Positions 8,586-16,402 of a stretch of 20,661 nt of DNA are shown here, piece after piece (within the stretch, counting starts at the first letter, position 1; every line of letters begins with the position of its first letter). Made by a program: the position numbers and the translations under genes. The notes under the pieces are model-generated. The model did no database searches, was not told the origin of the DNA, and was given only the letters and a program-made list of their open reading frames with translations. Origin of the DNA: Bacteriovoracaceae bacterium (GTDB lineage Bacteria; Bdellovibrionota; Bacteriovoracia; Bacteriovoracales; Bacteriovoracaceae); the NCBI GenBank assembly GCA_018060635.1, contig JAGOVR010000015.1, positions 1 to 20,661 on the forward strand, read 5' to 3'.

Positions 8586-9663
8586 AGAAAGTGGCATTCA
8601 CACTAAGCAAGCTCACGTCAAAATTCCAGAAGGTCTTTTTGAAGAAGAACATGGGCGTAAAGGTTTTTTTGGCAGAGTCAGTCACCTCTATCATACTCAG
8701 AAGCCTACAGGTTGGAGTGATATTCATGGAGAACTTAAACCTGAATGCTTGCCTACGTGTTATTCTGACAAGGGAGAGAAAAATATTTTTTTAGAATTAC
8801 TTTTTAATAAAGATGTACGCATCTCCGTAGGAGTCTATGATAAAAACTTTAGTCATTTTTTTAGAAATGCGGATAGTGATGAAATGTTTTTCATCCATGC
8901 AGGCTCAGGCAAAGTAGAAACAACTTATGGGCAGATAGAATATAAAAAAGGGGATTATCTTATTATTCCCAGAGGCACTACTTATAAATTTTTTATACAT
9001 AGTGAGAGTAAAATTTTAAAAGTAGAATCATCTTCTGAATTTGAACAACCTTCGCGCGGTATTTTAGGGCCCAATGCCCTCTATGACCAAACTGCTATTG
9101 TCATTCCTGAAGCGGCTCTAGGCTCTGAGCAAAATTTAAAAGAATATAAAGTAGAAATTAAACGAACAGGGCAAATAAGCACTGTCACTTATCCTTTTAA
9201 TCCTTTAGATGTGAAAGGTTGGAAAGGATCTTTATATCCTTGGAAAATTTCTATCTATGATTACTGCCCTATCATGAGTCATCGCTATCACATTCCTCCT
9301 TCAGGTCACACCATGTTTGTGTGTCAAAATTTTGTGGTGTGCTCTTTTGTGGCCCGTCCTTTAGAAGACACCAAAGAAGAAGTCTTAAAAGTTCCTTTCT
9401 TTCACTCCAACATTGATTATGATGAAGTTATTTTTTATCACGAAGGTGATTTTTTTAGTCGTGACAATATGGGCGCAGGCTCTCTTACTTTTCATCCGCA
9501 AGGTATTCACCATGGCCCGCACCCTAAAGCCTTCAAAGCGGCCAATGATAAAACTTTTACCAATGAATTTGCGGTGATGGTGGATACTCGCTATCCTTTG
9601 GAAAAAACCGCTTATTTTGAAGAAATCAAAAATAAGGATTACTGGAAGAGTTGGAAGGAGTAA
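8572..9663 (+). CDS. hmgA: Homogentisate 1,2-dioxygenase
   Basis: The enzyme opens the aromatic ring of homogentisate to maleylacetoacetate, a late step of tyrosine and phenylalanine breakdown, using Fe(II) and O2. The 363-residue cupin-type protein has the family blocks EMFFIHAGSGKVETTYGQIE (104-123) and SHRYHIPPSGHTMFVCQNF (236-254, probable base His240). The iron triad is His278 in PFFHSN, Glu285 in DYDEV and a His of GIHHGPHP (311-318). It is shorter than the ~440-residue animal enzyme, as some bacterial forms are. GAGGAG five bases before the ATG at 8572 decides the start; an upstream ATG at 8539 is in frame but lacks this. The start lies inside the end of the aminotransferase gene. The stop codon forms part of the terminator stem. 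Confidence 0.88.
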   Translation: MESFKESGIHTKQAHVKIPEGLFEEEHGRKGFFGRVSHLYHTQKPTGWSDIHGELKPECLPTCYSDKGEKNIFLELLFNKDVRISVGVYDKNFSHFFRNADSDEMFFIHAGSGKVETTYGQIEYKKGDYLIIPRGTTYKFFIHSESKILKVESSSEFEQPSRGILGPNALYDQTAIVIPEAALGSEQNLKEYKVEIKRTGQISTVTYPFNPLDVKGWKGSLYPWKISIYDYCPIMSHRYHIPPSGHTMFVCQNFVVCSFVARPLEDTKEEVLKVPFFHSNIDYDEVIFYHEGDFFSRDNMGAGSLTFHPQGIHHGPHPKAFKAANDKTFTNEFAVMVDTRYPLEKTAYFEEIKNKDYWKSWKE

Positions 9664-9695
9664 CATCTCCCTAAAGGGAGATGTTACGGTGTTTT
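9661..9695 (+). terminator. Rho-independent terminator after hmgA
   Basis: The 12-nt arms TAACATCTCCCT (9661-9672) and AGGGAGATGTTA (9675-9686) are perfect complements around AA; in RNA the loop would be at least TAAA. GTTTTTG follows within 10 nt. The left arm begins with the hmgA stop codon itself. Confidence 0.85.
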
Positions 9696-9766
9696 TGTAG
9701 GTAATTTTTTCACTTTTTTGAGAAAAAAGATTCTTTTCTTGAAAACTTTGAATATGATGGCAAACC

Positions 9767-10888
9767 ATGAAAATCATCATGAAAACTATTTTGTGGGTCC
9801 TCTTCTTTTTTTCTTTTAATATCTTTGCTAATAATTCTGACCTTCCCCCAAGTTCTTGCATCAAAAAAATGCTCCCTTTGGGCCCAGGTTTTCTAGATGG
9901 ATACACTGAATTTCAAAGTTTGTTTAAAGATCCTAAGCACTCTACAGGACCTTTTTCTCAGTTAGACACTAAGCATGGACTACATCCTCTTCTGCCAGCT
10001 ATTCCTCATTTTGACCCCACTCAAGGGATTCAATTTCATGTGGCAAAGATTATTGATTATTACAATCAAGAAATTATAAAAAAAGTTGCACCAAAAGATC
10101 GAAGACATATTTTTTATGCTGAATTAATCGATGATATTTCATTTATTCCTTTTAAAGATTTCATTCAAAATTTAATTCAAAAAAGATATCTCATAGGAGA
10201 AGAATTTGAATCTATCTATCTTGAGAAACGTACCAATCCATTTCAAAAAGAAAAATATAGCTCTTCTATCACCGCCCATGATTTTTATCATCTCTCAGGT
10301 TATTTAGCTCACCCCGATTATATGATAGCTCTGCATACCTATCTTCCCTTCCTACGCTTACATAAATATGATGATGACAACGATAAAAATGCTATTTTCT
10401 ATTTACTGGAAGATATCCTTATCGTGGACACCCAAGGAGTGAAATCAAGCTCTTTATTTTCTGATTTTGAAAAGAATTTAACTGTAGAATATTTTACTGA
10501 GTACTATCAAAATATGCCTGAAATAAGCCTCATAAAAAAAGCTCGGCAGTTTATAAAAGAACGAGAAGATCTTATTCTGCCTTTGGGAGCTATCGCTCGA
10601 GACCCAAGATCTTACGCTTCAAATGTCACTGCGTTTTACTATACGTTTTTTAGAAAAATTCAATCGAAAATGCTTGATTCTAGTCTGGATATTCTAAGTT
10701 TAAGAGAACTTTTAGCAAGCCTTACCGCACTTATTTATCAAACTAAAGATCTCACTATCACTGATTGGGTGGATTACTTATTGACTCCTAACCAAGCAAA
10801 GAAAGAACATAAATTATATGCTGTTTTTTGTAATCTAGAGAAGACTCCCTATCCTTTATCTGAATATCTTTTTTTATGCCCTAAATAA
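9767..10888 (+). CDS. Secreted protein, unknown
   Basis: The 373-residue product begins with a signal peptide: positive residues, a hydrophobic core (TILWVLFFFSFNIF) and likely cleavage after FA near residue 21. A second ATG four codons in (9779) is an equally possible start; neither has a strong ribosome site. The mature part mixes helical and aromatic-rich segments, including HDFYHLSGYLAHPDYMIALH near residues 170-189, which has several histidines that could bind metal, but I recognise no family. It stands alone after the hmgA terminator. The -10/-35 signals upstream are unclear. Confidence 0.65.
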   Translation: MKIIMKTILWVLFFFSFNIFANNSDLPPSSCIKKMLPLGPGFLDGYTEFQSLFKDPKHSTGPFSQLDTKHGLHPLLPAIPHFDPTQGIQFHVAKIIDYYNQEIIKKVAPKDRRHIFYAELIDDISFIPFKDFIQNLIQKRYLIGEEFESIYLEKRTNPFQKEKYSSSITAHDFYHLSGYLAHPDYMIALHTYLPFLRLHKYDDDNDKNAIFYLLEDILIVDTQGVKSSSLFSDFEKNLTVEYFTEYYQNMPEISLIKKARQFIKEREDLILPLGAIARDPRSYASNVTAFYYTFFRKIQSKMLDSSLDILSLRELLASLTALIYQTKDLTITDWVDYLLTPNQAKKEHKLYAVFCNLEKTPYPLSEYLFLCPK

Positions 10889-10938
10889 TTTAATTAATGC
10901 TGTCCCTTCTGCCTCATTGTAACTTTTACATAGCTAAC

Positions 10939-10966
10939 TTGCCTTTTATCCTAGTCATGTTATCTT
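10939..10966 (+). promoter_or_regulatory. Candidate promoter for gene at 11000
   Basis: TTGCCT (10939-10944) and TATCTT (10961-10966) are separated by 16 nt, each matching four of six sigma-70 consensus bases. They lie at a suitable distance before the ATG at 11000 in an otherwise non-coding gap. Confidence 0.35.
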
Positions 10967-10999
10967 TTGCACAATTTATAAGATCCTAAGGGAAAAAAT

Positions 11000-11344
11000 A
11001 TGAAAAAGTTTCTATTAATTTTAAGTATTATTTCTTGTTACTCCTTTTTAGTTTTTGCTGAAGATACAGAACCAGAACGAACGGGGACTTTTGAAGAACG
11101 ACAAAGAGAGATCGCCACAAAAGAAGTTATTGATTACATCAATGCTAGTAATGGAAAGCCTAAAAAAGCTTGGTTAAGTAAAAGTTGCTTAGCTTGTGTC
11201 ATCAATGGTGAACCTAATGTCACAATGATCGTCGATGCCATAATAATTGAATTAAAAAGCAAGGGATTCCAAGGGCGTAGCTGGGCCGAAGTAGAAAACT
11301 ATTGGAATACAGGCCCAATAGCGTTAACTGCAAACGACCTTTAA
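11000..11344 (+). CDS. Small secreted protein with paired cysteines
   Basis: The 114-residue product has a signal peptide with likely cleavage after FAE or VFA near residue 20, then a charged segment with EERQREIATKEVIDYINASN, and a compact C-terminal half containing SKSCLACVING (60-70). The C-x2-C pair could be a disulphide or metal site. AAGGG before the ATG supports the start. No family recognised. It is the last gene before the accessory region. Confidence 0.6.
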   Translation: MKKFLLILSIISCYSFLVFAEDTEPERTGTFEERQREIATKEVIDYINASNGKPKKAWLSKSCLACVINGEPNVTMIVDAIIIELKSKGFQGRSWAEVENYWNTGPIALTANDL

Positions 11345-11359
11345 AAAATATTTTATTAG

Positions 11360-11437
11360 ATTTTTAAACCTGTTCCTGCACTTAAGGGACTCAAACCTGT
11401 GGATGCTGTGAAAACAAAACATGGACGTGAAATGTGA
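11360..11437 (+). pseudogene. Possible 3' remnant of a lost gene
   Basis: After an in-frame TAG (11357-11359), a frame with no start codon reads about 25 residues to TGA at 11435-11437. It contains PVPALKGLKPVDAVKTKHG followed by RE. This resembles a P-x-P-A-L-x-G-x-T-P-x-x-A-x-x-T-x-x-G-R-E block that I recall near the C-termini of some uncharacterised bacterial proteins. I cannot name the parent gene. The position, between a secreted-protein gene and the toxin-antitoxin operon, would suit debris at an island edge. Confidence 0.3.
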
Positions 11438-11449
11438 TGAAATCACAAA

Positions 11450-12472
11450 TCAGGAAATTGTATTAAACGCTGACTCAAAATCAGAAATGGTCTTGATAAT
11501 ATTCTCCCAAGTTGGAATTTCTCCAAACAGCATGGATTCCATACTCCTATAATCTCTTCTCATATCATCCAGAACTCTCTGCCCTGGGATAAGTTTAAGC
11601 GAACCTTTCTTGGCCGTTAGATAATTTGCCCAAGTGGCTTTGAAATAAATATCATTATGTTCAGTCACTCTTTTAAGTAGATTCAAATCTGACTGGGCCT
11701 TTTCCTTTACGGCAGATTTTAAAAGGCAATAAAAGTCATAATAGTGACGAGACTGCCTAGCTGGAACTACTTTCTCAATAGGATAGTGAGCATATTTGTG
11801 AAGAATGGTGGCCTTTTCCCAGAAAGTTCTTTCAGCATCTAAAACTCTGATCTCAATTTCTGGTTTATTTAAAACTTGAGGATAAACTTCTCCCAAATAA
11901 GACGTTATTTGATGCATACCCGATGGAGAATGTTCAGATCTAGCACCAAATTCAAGTTTGATGAAGCGGTTTACATAGGTCGAAGCTTTTTTTTCTAAAA
12001 CAGAAGGATAGTAAAACAATAATGTTTGCCCATCATTGTCTTCTTCTCCAATTTGTAACTTCCAATCATGTCCTTTAAGTTTCTTTTTAAAATTATCTTG
12101 CAAAGAGTTTAACAAACGACCTTGTACATATTCTTTGCATTTATCTCCAAGCTGTTCAATAAGGGCCTTAGCCTTTTTAGCACTTGCTGCATTGGAAGGG
12201 TCAAATTCTCCTATAACTCCCAAGAATTTTTTTTCAATGCAAACATCAATATCTTCAGAAAAACGTTTAATAAGGTTAAATACTTTTGAAAGGGAAGTCC
12301 CTCCTTTAAAAGTCAGTTGTTCTTTTAATTCTTCTAAGGAAAATAATTCCTTTAATGTCCAACAAACCCAAAAATCTTTTTCCAAGAGATCAGGAGCAAG
12401 ACCAATAGTAGCCTCCGCCTGTTCAAATAATTCTTTTCTTTGAAGATCAGGGAAGGTTAAAAATTTATCCAT
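11450..12472 (-). CDS. abiEii: AbiEii-type nucleotidyltransferase toxin
   Basis: The 340-residue protein belongs to the AbiEii/MenT nucleotidyltransferase toxin family. The DNA-polymerase-beta-like motif is FKGGTSLSKVFNLIKRFSED followed by IDV (GGTS at 57-60, SEDIDV at 72-77). Family motifs ERTFWEKATILHKYAH and RHYYDFYCLL follow in the second half. Known relatives inactivate tRNA or otherwise block growth and take part in type IV toxin-antitoxin phage-abortive systems. The frame extends upstream to 12526, but the ATG at 12472 has GGAAGG five bases before it and overlaps the antitoxin stop by 8 nt (ATGGATAA), the expected coupling. The motifs look complete, so the toxin is probably functional. 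Confidence 0.87.
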   Translation of the reverse strand: MDKFLTFPDLQRKELFEQAEATIGLAPDLLEKDFWVCWTLKELFSLEELKEQLTFKGGTSLSKVFNLIKRFSEDIDVCIEKKFLGVIGEFDPSNAASAKKAKALIEQLGDKCKEYVQGRLLNSLQDNFKKKLKGHDWKLQIGEEDNDGQTLLFYYPSVLEKKASTYVNRFIKLEFGARSEHSPSGMHQITSYLGEVYPQVLNKPEIEIRVLDAERTFWEKATILHKYAHYPIEKVVPARQSRHYYDFYCLLKSAVKEKAQSDLNLLKRVTEHNDIYFKATWANYLTAKKGSLKLIPGQRVLDDMRRDYRSMESMLFGEIPTWENIIKTISDFESAFNTIS

Positions 12473-13079
12473 TAAAACCTTCCAATATTTGAGTTCTAAT
12501 AATTTTTGTAATCCAAGATGGAGCAAAGAGAGAATCTGAAAATAATACTTTCTTCTCTTCTCTCTTTAGGCCTTTCTTTATGTGTGCTATCACCTTTTGA
12601 TCAATGTGTTCTTTACCTAAAAACTTTAAGGCCTGAATGACTAGACCTGATACTTTTCCAGCCGTTTTCATATTTCTAGGTGTAGTGTTTTTGAATATGA
12701 GTTGTACTTTACCGATGTTAATTTTCTTTGACTCACCTTCTGTTAGATAAACTCTTTTTGCAGGAACTTGGTCAGAAAGACCTAAGAGATTAGCCGCATA
12801 GGCCCCTGTGGGTTGAATACTGACACCCAGTCTTCGAGCCATAGCTTGGGCCACCAAATCAATATTAGGAGGCAGTGTCCCCATTGTTTTGCTTACTTTG
12901 GGATAATCATAAAGACCATGAATAACTCTTCTTACAAAACCTTTTTTTTCTAATCGATGCAGTCCAGTTCGGATAAATTCAGCAGGTGCTATGTCAGAAA
13001 AATCTTTTGCAGAGAAGACCCACCCCCTACCATACCCATACACCCTATTTTTTACTTTAATTTCAATTGTTTGCGTCAA
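12465..13079 (-). CDS. abiEi: AbiEi/DUF6088-type antitoxin
   Basis: The 204-residue protein resembles the DUF6088/AbiEi antitoxin family. An N-terminal winged-helix region (residues ~10-60, WVFSAKDFSD ... LHRLEKKGFVRRVIHGLYDY) is followed by PTGAYAANLLGLSDQVPAKR (97-116) and VYLTEGES, both typical of the family. Family members repress their own promoter and neutralise the AbiEii toxin encoded next. The start is a TTG at 13079, preceded by AGAGG at about 7 nt; no upstream ATG is in frame. The stop overlaps the toxin start by 8 nt. Confidence 0.85.
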   Translation of the reverse strand: MTQTIEIKVKNRVYGYGRGWVFSAKDFSDIAPAEFIRTGLHRLEKKGFVRRVIHGLYDYPKVSKTMGTLPPNIDLVAQAMARRLGVSIQPTGAYAANLLGLSDQVPAKRVYLTEGESKKINIGKVQLIFKNTTPRNMKTAGKVSGLVIQALKFLGKEHIDQKVIAHIKKGLKREEKKVLFSDSLFAPSWITKIIRTQILEGFNG

Positions 13080-13102
13080 TTTAAACCTCTTTATTTGTTA
13101 TT

Positions 13103-13130
13103 ATTTTACCCTATTTTTCATAACAAGCAA
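13103..13130 (-). promoter_or_regulatory. Candidate promoter of the abiE operon
   Basis: On the - strand TTGCTT (13130-13125) and TAAAAT (13108-13103) stand 16 nt apart, ending 23 nt before the TTG start. The antitoxin would be expected to bind near here, but I see no convincing operator repeat. Confidence 0.5.
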
Positions 13131-13144
13131 GAGTGATTTTTATT

Positions 13145-13160
13145 CTTATTCTTAAATAAG
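13145..13160. repeat. Hairpin at outer edge of repeat copy A
   Basis: CTTATT (13145-13150) and AATAAG (13155-13160) are perfect complements around CTTA. The same place beside copy B carries a different hairpin, so pairing rather than sequence seems kept. Confidence 0.5.
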
Positions 13161-13224
13161 CGTTACGGATATACAGCATATTAGATTATTTTTCCATTAT
13201 GGAAAAATCAAACGTGAGGAGCAT
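13160..13224 (-). repeat. 65-bp repeat, copy A (inverted to copy B)
   Basis: Read on the - strand from 13224 it begins ATGCTCCTCACGTTTGATTT and ends CCGTAACGC. Its first 27 bases are identical to copy B at 16826, and about 59 of 66 aligned columns match overall. It holds a near-perfect palindrome TTTTTCCAT-T-ATGGAAAAA (13190-13208). It supplies the last codons and stop of the broken rhuM. No transposase is nearby; a non-autonomous element or an IS end is my inference. Confidence 0.75.
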
Positions 13225-13644
13225 AATATCCTGAATGCGCCTTACTAGTTCATCAAAATAGTCAAAGGGATGATCTGGATTTTTTGAACGTTCATTATCC
13301 AGTACAAATCCCTTCACAATATATTCTCTAAGGCGTTCTGTGGCCCATTGTCTAAAGCGAGTTCCTCGCACTGATTTAACACGGTAGCCTACGGAAATAA
13401 TCATATCTAGGCCATAGTGTAACACTTCGTAATTTTTAGCGTCACTCGCAGTATGTCGGAAATTCCGACAAGTTGAATTTTCCTTCAATTCTTTCTCTTT
13501 AAAAATATTTCCAATATGCTCAGCGATAGTAGAACGACCCTTATCAAAAAGGGGCGCCATTTGTTCTTGAGTAAGCCAAACCGTTTCATTTTCCAAGCGT
13601 ACTTCAATCTTAGTTTTCCCATTTTCAGTTTGGTAAAGAATAAA
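13186..13644 (-). pseudogene. Broken rhuM-family gene
   Basis: The frame matches the N-terminal half of RhuM (COG3943) proteins: FILYQTENGKTKIEVRLE then NETVWLTQEQMAPLF, a DNA-binding-like segment, and MIISVGYRVKSVRGTRFRQW with REYIVKGFVLDNERSK. Full RhuM proteins are about 330 residues. Here homology stops at RRIQDI and the frame runs into repeat copy A, adding MLLTFDFSIMEK before the stop. Upstream, the conserved FILYQ is preceded directly by TAA (13647-13645) with no ATG; a TTG at 13596 could still start a 136-residue stub. Both ends are damaged, so I call it a remnant. RhuM function is itself poorly known. Confidence 0.75.
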
Positions 13645-13647
13645 TTA

Positions 13648-13952
13648 GGAATTGAGTGTGGGTGTATTTGAAGTTATATTTTCAATCCTTAATTATATTT
13701 AAAAAAAGTTATTTAAGATTAAGCTTTGCTCCTCTTTTTTAAAATGCTTTTTTTAATATTATTAACCCATAGCCATTGAGTATCACGAACATACCGCATA
13801 TGAGAGAGATTTTTCCGATATGAAAAATAAATTAAACAGAGTACCTAGTCAATATGAAGTCAAAGCATCCTCTAGATTTTTCAATATTGAATTATTTTAA
13901 AATAGAAAATTTTTCATTTAGACATTAAGTTTTTTTCATCTTATTCAAACCT
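13648..13952. other. AT-rich gap with a degenerate repeat copy
   Basis: No convincing coding frame or RNA gene is visible. The stretch is very AT-rich and holds the degenerate repeat copy C at 13791-13833. It would contain the original start region of rhuM and the promoter of the 79-residue gene, but I can point to no clear -35/-10 pair. Confidence 0.5.
13791..13833 (-). repeat. Degenerate third repeat copy (C)
   Basis: The top strand reads ATACCGCATATGAGAGAG, then ATTTTTCCGATATGAAAAAT. It matches the inner part of copies A and B (ATACxGCAxATxAGA...ATTTTTCC..TATG.AAAAAT), at about three quarters of positions, in the same orientation as copy A. The ATGCTCCTCACG edge and the outer CGTTACGG edge are not recognisable. 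Confidence 0.5.
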
Positions 13953-14192
13953 ATGAAAAAAAATATTTCATACAATGAAATAATAATTATTGCTGATTTT
14001 TTAGCCAATATGCACGACTGGCAGGTTTCATCTTTAGAAGAAGAATTTGTGACTTGTGTTACTCAGAATACAAACTTATCTAACGAAGAAGCTTTAAAAC
14101 TTGTGACAATTTTTTTAGAGATACCCGTTCAAAAAAGATTCAACAAAAAATTTAGTCATAAGAAATTTGTAAAGAAATTATTGCTAGTTTAA
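13953..14192 (+). CDS. Small hypothetical protein (79 aa)
   Basis: The predicted protein is small, with an acidic first half (SSLEEEFV, NLSNEEALKLV) and a basic C-terminus (KKFSHKKFVKKLL); it is probably helical. There is no signal peptide. The ATG lacks a good ribosome site, and the stop overlaps the convergent MazG-like gene by 9 nt. I recognise no family. It could be a real small island gene or chance in AT-rich DNA. Confidence 0.4.
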   Translation: MKKNISYNEIIIIADFLANMHDWQVSSLEEEFVTCVTQNTNLSNEEALKLVTIFLEIPVQKRFNKKFSHKKFVKKLLLV

Positions 14193-14546
14193 ATCGGTAT
14201 ATTTTTTAGAATTTCCTTTGGCTAACTCCACTGGATATTTAAGAGAATTTTTTTTAATTTTTTCTAAAATAGCTTCTTCAATGTTAATTCCTGTTTTTTT
14301 AACAATTCTTAAAAGATAAATAAAAATATCAGCTACTTCATCTTTTACTTCTAGCATTTTCTTCATATCTTGTTGGATCTGATTAGATTCTTCTTCTTTA
14401 AGCCACTGAAAAATTTCCATAAGTTCCGAAGCTTCTGCAGTTAAAGCCATGGAGAGATTCTTAACAGAGTGGAATTGATCCCAGTCTCGTTCGTTAACAA
14501 AAGTAGAAATTTCTTTATCAATTTTCTCTAAATCTAATCTTTGCAT
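14184..14546 (-). CDS. MazG-like nucleotide pyrophosphohydrolase
   Basis: The 120-residue protein is a compact all-alpha NTP pyrophosphohydrolase of the MazG/dCTPase (RS21-C6) type. The metal motif is ExxE (Glu38, Glu41 in EASELMEIFQW) with ExxD (Glu70, Asp73 in DEVADIFIYLLR), and the C-terminal KIKKNSLKYPVELAKGNSKK is typical of the family. Relatives hydrolyse (d)NTPs to monophosphates, removing non-canonical nucleotides or depleting nucleotide pools. The ATG lies 2 nt after the DUF2075 stop with AAAGG 7 nt before it, so the two are one operon. That pairing suggests a defence or nucleotide-signalling role, by inference only. Confidence 0.88.
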   Translation of the reverse strand: MQRLDLEKIDKEISTFVNERDWDQFHSVKNLSMALTAEASELMEIFQWLKEEESNQIQQDMKKMLEVKDEVADIFIYLLRIVKKTGINIEEAILEKIKKNSLKYPVELAKGNSKKYTDLN

Positions 14547-14548
14547 AA

Positions 14549-16402
14549 CTAAACCTTTAGTTGTTTTCTAAAATATTCAGAAGTTTCTTTATCTGTGCAA
14601 TAGATGTAGCACCCTTTCATACCTCTAGTCATTAGGGTTCTATATGTATTTCGAATAATCTGATCCACAAGTTTTAACGCTTGCATTTCATTTTCTTTAA
14701 GCATTTTTTTAAAACCCTTAATTGATTGATCTGTTCTGGCTCTTTTCATGCCATCAGTTATAACTTTATCATCCCTTGCTATTAAATCAGGGCCAATAAT
14801 AACTCCTACATAATCCAATTCTAAACCTTGGCAAGTGTGAATACAGCCTGCTTCATTAATAGATTCTTCATGGATAATCCAACTACTTCCATGTTCACTA
14901 AGATTCCATTTAATTTTAAAGTTACCTATATTTATATCATATAGTTCTTTATTTTCTCTACTAATCCAATCCCAGCAATATCCTGCGACTACACGTGATT
15001 TATTATTTATTTTATTTTTCTGAATTATAGCTTCTTTCATTTCCTGAGGATTATCAAAAACTTTAAATTCATAATCCATATCAAAAATTTTCTCATTGGC
15101 TGTTTCTTTTATTTGTAAAATATAATCTAACCATGCCATATAGCCATCAGAACCATTACATCTAAATTGAGACGAAAGTTTGAGCTTATGAATATGAGCA
15201 TTTTGTTTTTTTGCCCACTTTACAATTTCATCGCTTGTTCCTATATCTTTAAAAGTTACCTTCTGATCCTCATCAATAAAAAAAATACTAAAGTGGGATG
15301 ATAAAATAATTTCACCCACTTGATTTTCTCCTAAATTACTAAACATACCTGATTTTGCATTAAGACGATGAGCCTCATCTACGATAAGTGTATTAAACGT
15401 ATTGGGCTCAACTTCAGTAAATGCGCCAGAGCCCACAAATAAATTAGAAATATGACTTTTCTTAAAAGAACCTGTTAATTTTTTTTCATAAACAGCTCTG
15501 GGAGCAGCATTCTTAGTTACATATTTACAGGTAAGTTGTTCTTGAGTTAGCTGCACTAATAAGTTTATTGCAACTACTGTTTTCCCCGAACCTGGTCCCC
15601 CTTCTACGATCAGTACATTTTTGTTTTTCACTGAACTCGTTTTAGCTAAAGACAATGCTGTTTCAAAAACAACTTTCTGATCGTCAATCATGAGAAATTC
15701 TTTGTTTCCTTGAAGCATAGAAGAAAGCTTCTCTGCCAAGCTTTTAGAGGGTCTTATTTTTCCTTGGTCTATTTTATAGATAAGGTCATTTTTATCTCCA
15801 TACTTAACATGTTTTTTTATAAAATTTTTCAGTTTTTCTACATCATCCCTTAAGAAAAGTGGGGCTTTATCTAGGTATTCTTTGTAAAAAACATGGCACA
15901 AAGATTCATGCATATTGGAATTATGAATATAGGCACAGGGAATAATATTAATATTATTTTCTTGAACATAAAAATTGTAATCTTCAATAAGACTGGCATA
16001 GGTCCATGCCTGATAAGAAGGATGAGGGAGTTCTCTTTCTGCCTTCCCCACGTAACTTATAATAATCCCATCCTTATCAGTTCTGGTTGCTTCTTGCCAT
16101 TGTTTAAGTTCAATAATAACTACGGTGTCTTTTTTTTGCTGATTTTTTCCCGTCAAAATAAAGTCAATCCTTTTAGAAGTTTGAGGAATCTTATATTCAA
16201 TGGAAATCCAAGCATCAATAGGGATTTCGTTATCAGATAAAATATTATGCATATACATCATGGAATTTTTCCATGAATTTATTTCATTGATAGGAGTCCG
16301 TCTTCCTAAATTTTTCTGAACAGCTTCATCAATTTTTATCTCAATGCGATTAAGAATCACATCCTGACAAAAATCTTCTTTTGTAGCACTATATACAATC
16401 AC
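14549..16402 (-). CDS. DUF2075 ATPase/helicase with nuclease-like N-terminus
   Basis: The 617-residue protein matches the DUF2075 family from its first residues (MIVYSATKEDF). Residues ~60-110 look like a PD-(D/E)xK nuclease core: Asp80 in KRIDFILTG and Glu98-x-Lys100 in VIIELKQW. An SF1-like ATPase follows, with Walker A GGPGSGKT (268-275) and Walker B LIVDEAHR (339-346). CIHTCQGLELDYVGVIIG is the late helicase motif, and the protein ends with MTRGMKGCYIYC. A role acting on DNA or RNA in phage defence is often suspected for such proteins. The start is GTG at 16402 with AAAGAG before it, overlapping the upstream fragment by 14 nt. All motifs are intact. Confidence 0.88.
   Translation of the reverse strand: MIVYSATKEDFCQDVILNRIEIKIDEAVQKNLGRRTPINEINSWKNSMMYMHNILSDNEIPIDAWISIEYKIPQTSKRIDFILTGKNQQKKDTVVIIELKQWQEATRTDKDGIIISYVGKAERELPHPSYQAWTYASLIEDYNFYVQENNINIIPCAYIHNSNMHESLCHVFYKEYLDKAPLFLRDDVEKLKNFIKKHVKYGDKNDLIYKIDQGKIRPSKSLAEKLSSMLQGNKEFLMIDDQKVVFETALSLAKTSSVKNKNVLIVEGGPGSGKTVVAINLLVQLTQEQLTCKYVTKNAAPRAVYEKKLTGSFKKSHISNLFVGSGAFTEVEPNTFNTLIVDEAHRLNAKSGMFSNLGENQVGEIILSSHFSIFFIDEDQKVTFKDIGTSDEIVKWAKKQNAHIHKLKLSSQFRCNGSDGYMAWLDYILQIKETANEKIFDMDYEFKVFDNPQEMKEAIIQKNKINNKSRVVAGYCWDWISRENKELYDINIGNFKIKWNLSEHGSSWIIHEESINEAGCIHTCQGLELDYVGVIIGPDLIARDDKVITDGMKRARTDQSIKGFKKMLKENEMQALKLVDQIIRNTYRTLMTRGMKGCYIYCTDKETSEYFRKQLKV

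Noticed and set aside
11433..11447. Terminator for abiEii (TGTGAT-GAA-ATCACA)
   Set aside because: Only a 6-bp stem with a short T run on the - strand; too weak to list.
12036..12443. 135-residue + strand frame
   Set aside because: It is antisense to the AbiEii motifs and reads as a shadow of that gene.
12473..12526. N-terminal extension of AbiEii into the antitoxin gene
   Set aside because: The ATG at 12472 has GGAAGG in place and gives the usual short antitoxin-toxin overlap.
13145..13833. CRISPR array
   Set aside because: The three related repeats are not evenly spaced or equally oriented, and no cas genes are present.
15893..16240. 115-residue + strand frame
   Set aside because: It lies wholly inside the well-supported DUF2075 gene on the other strand and shows no family features.
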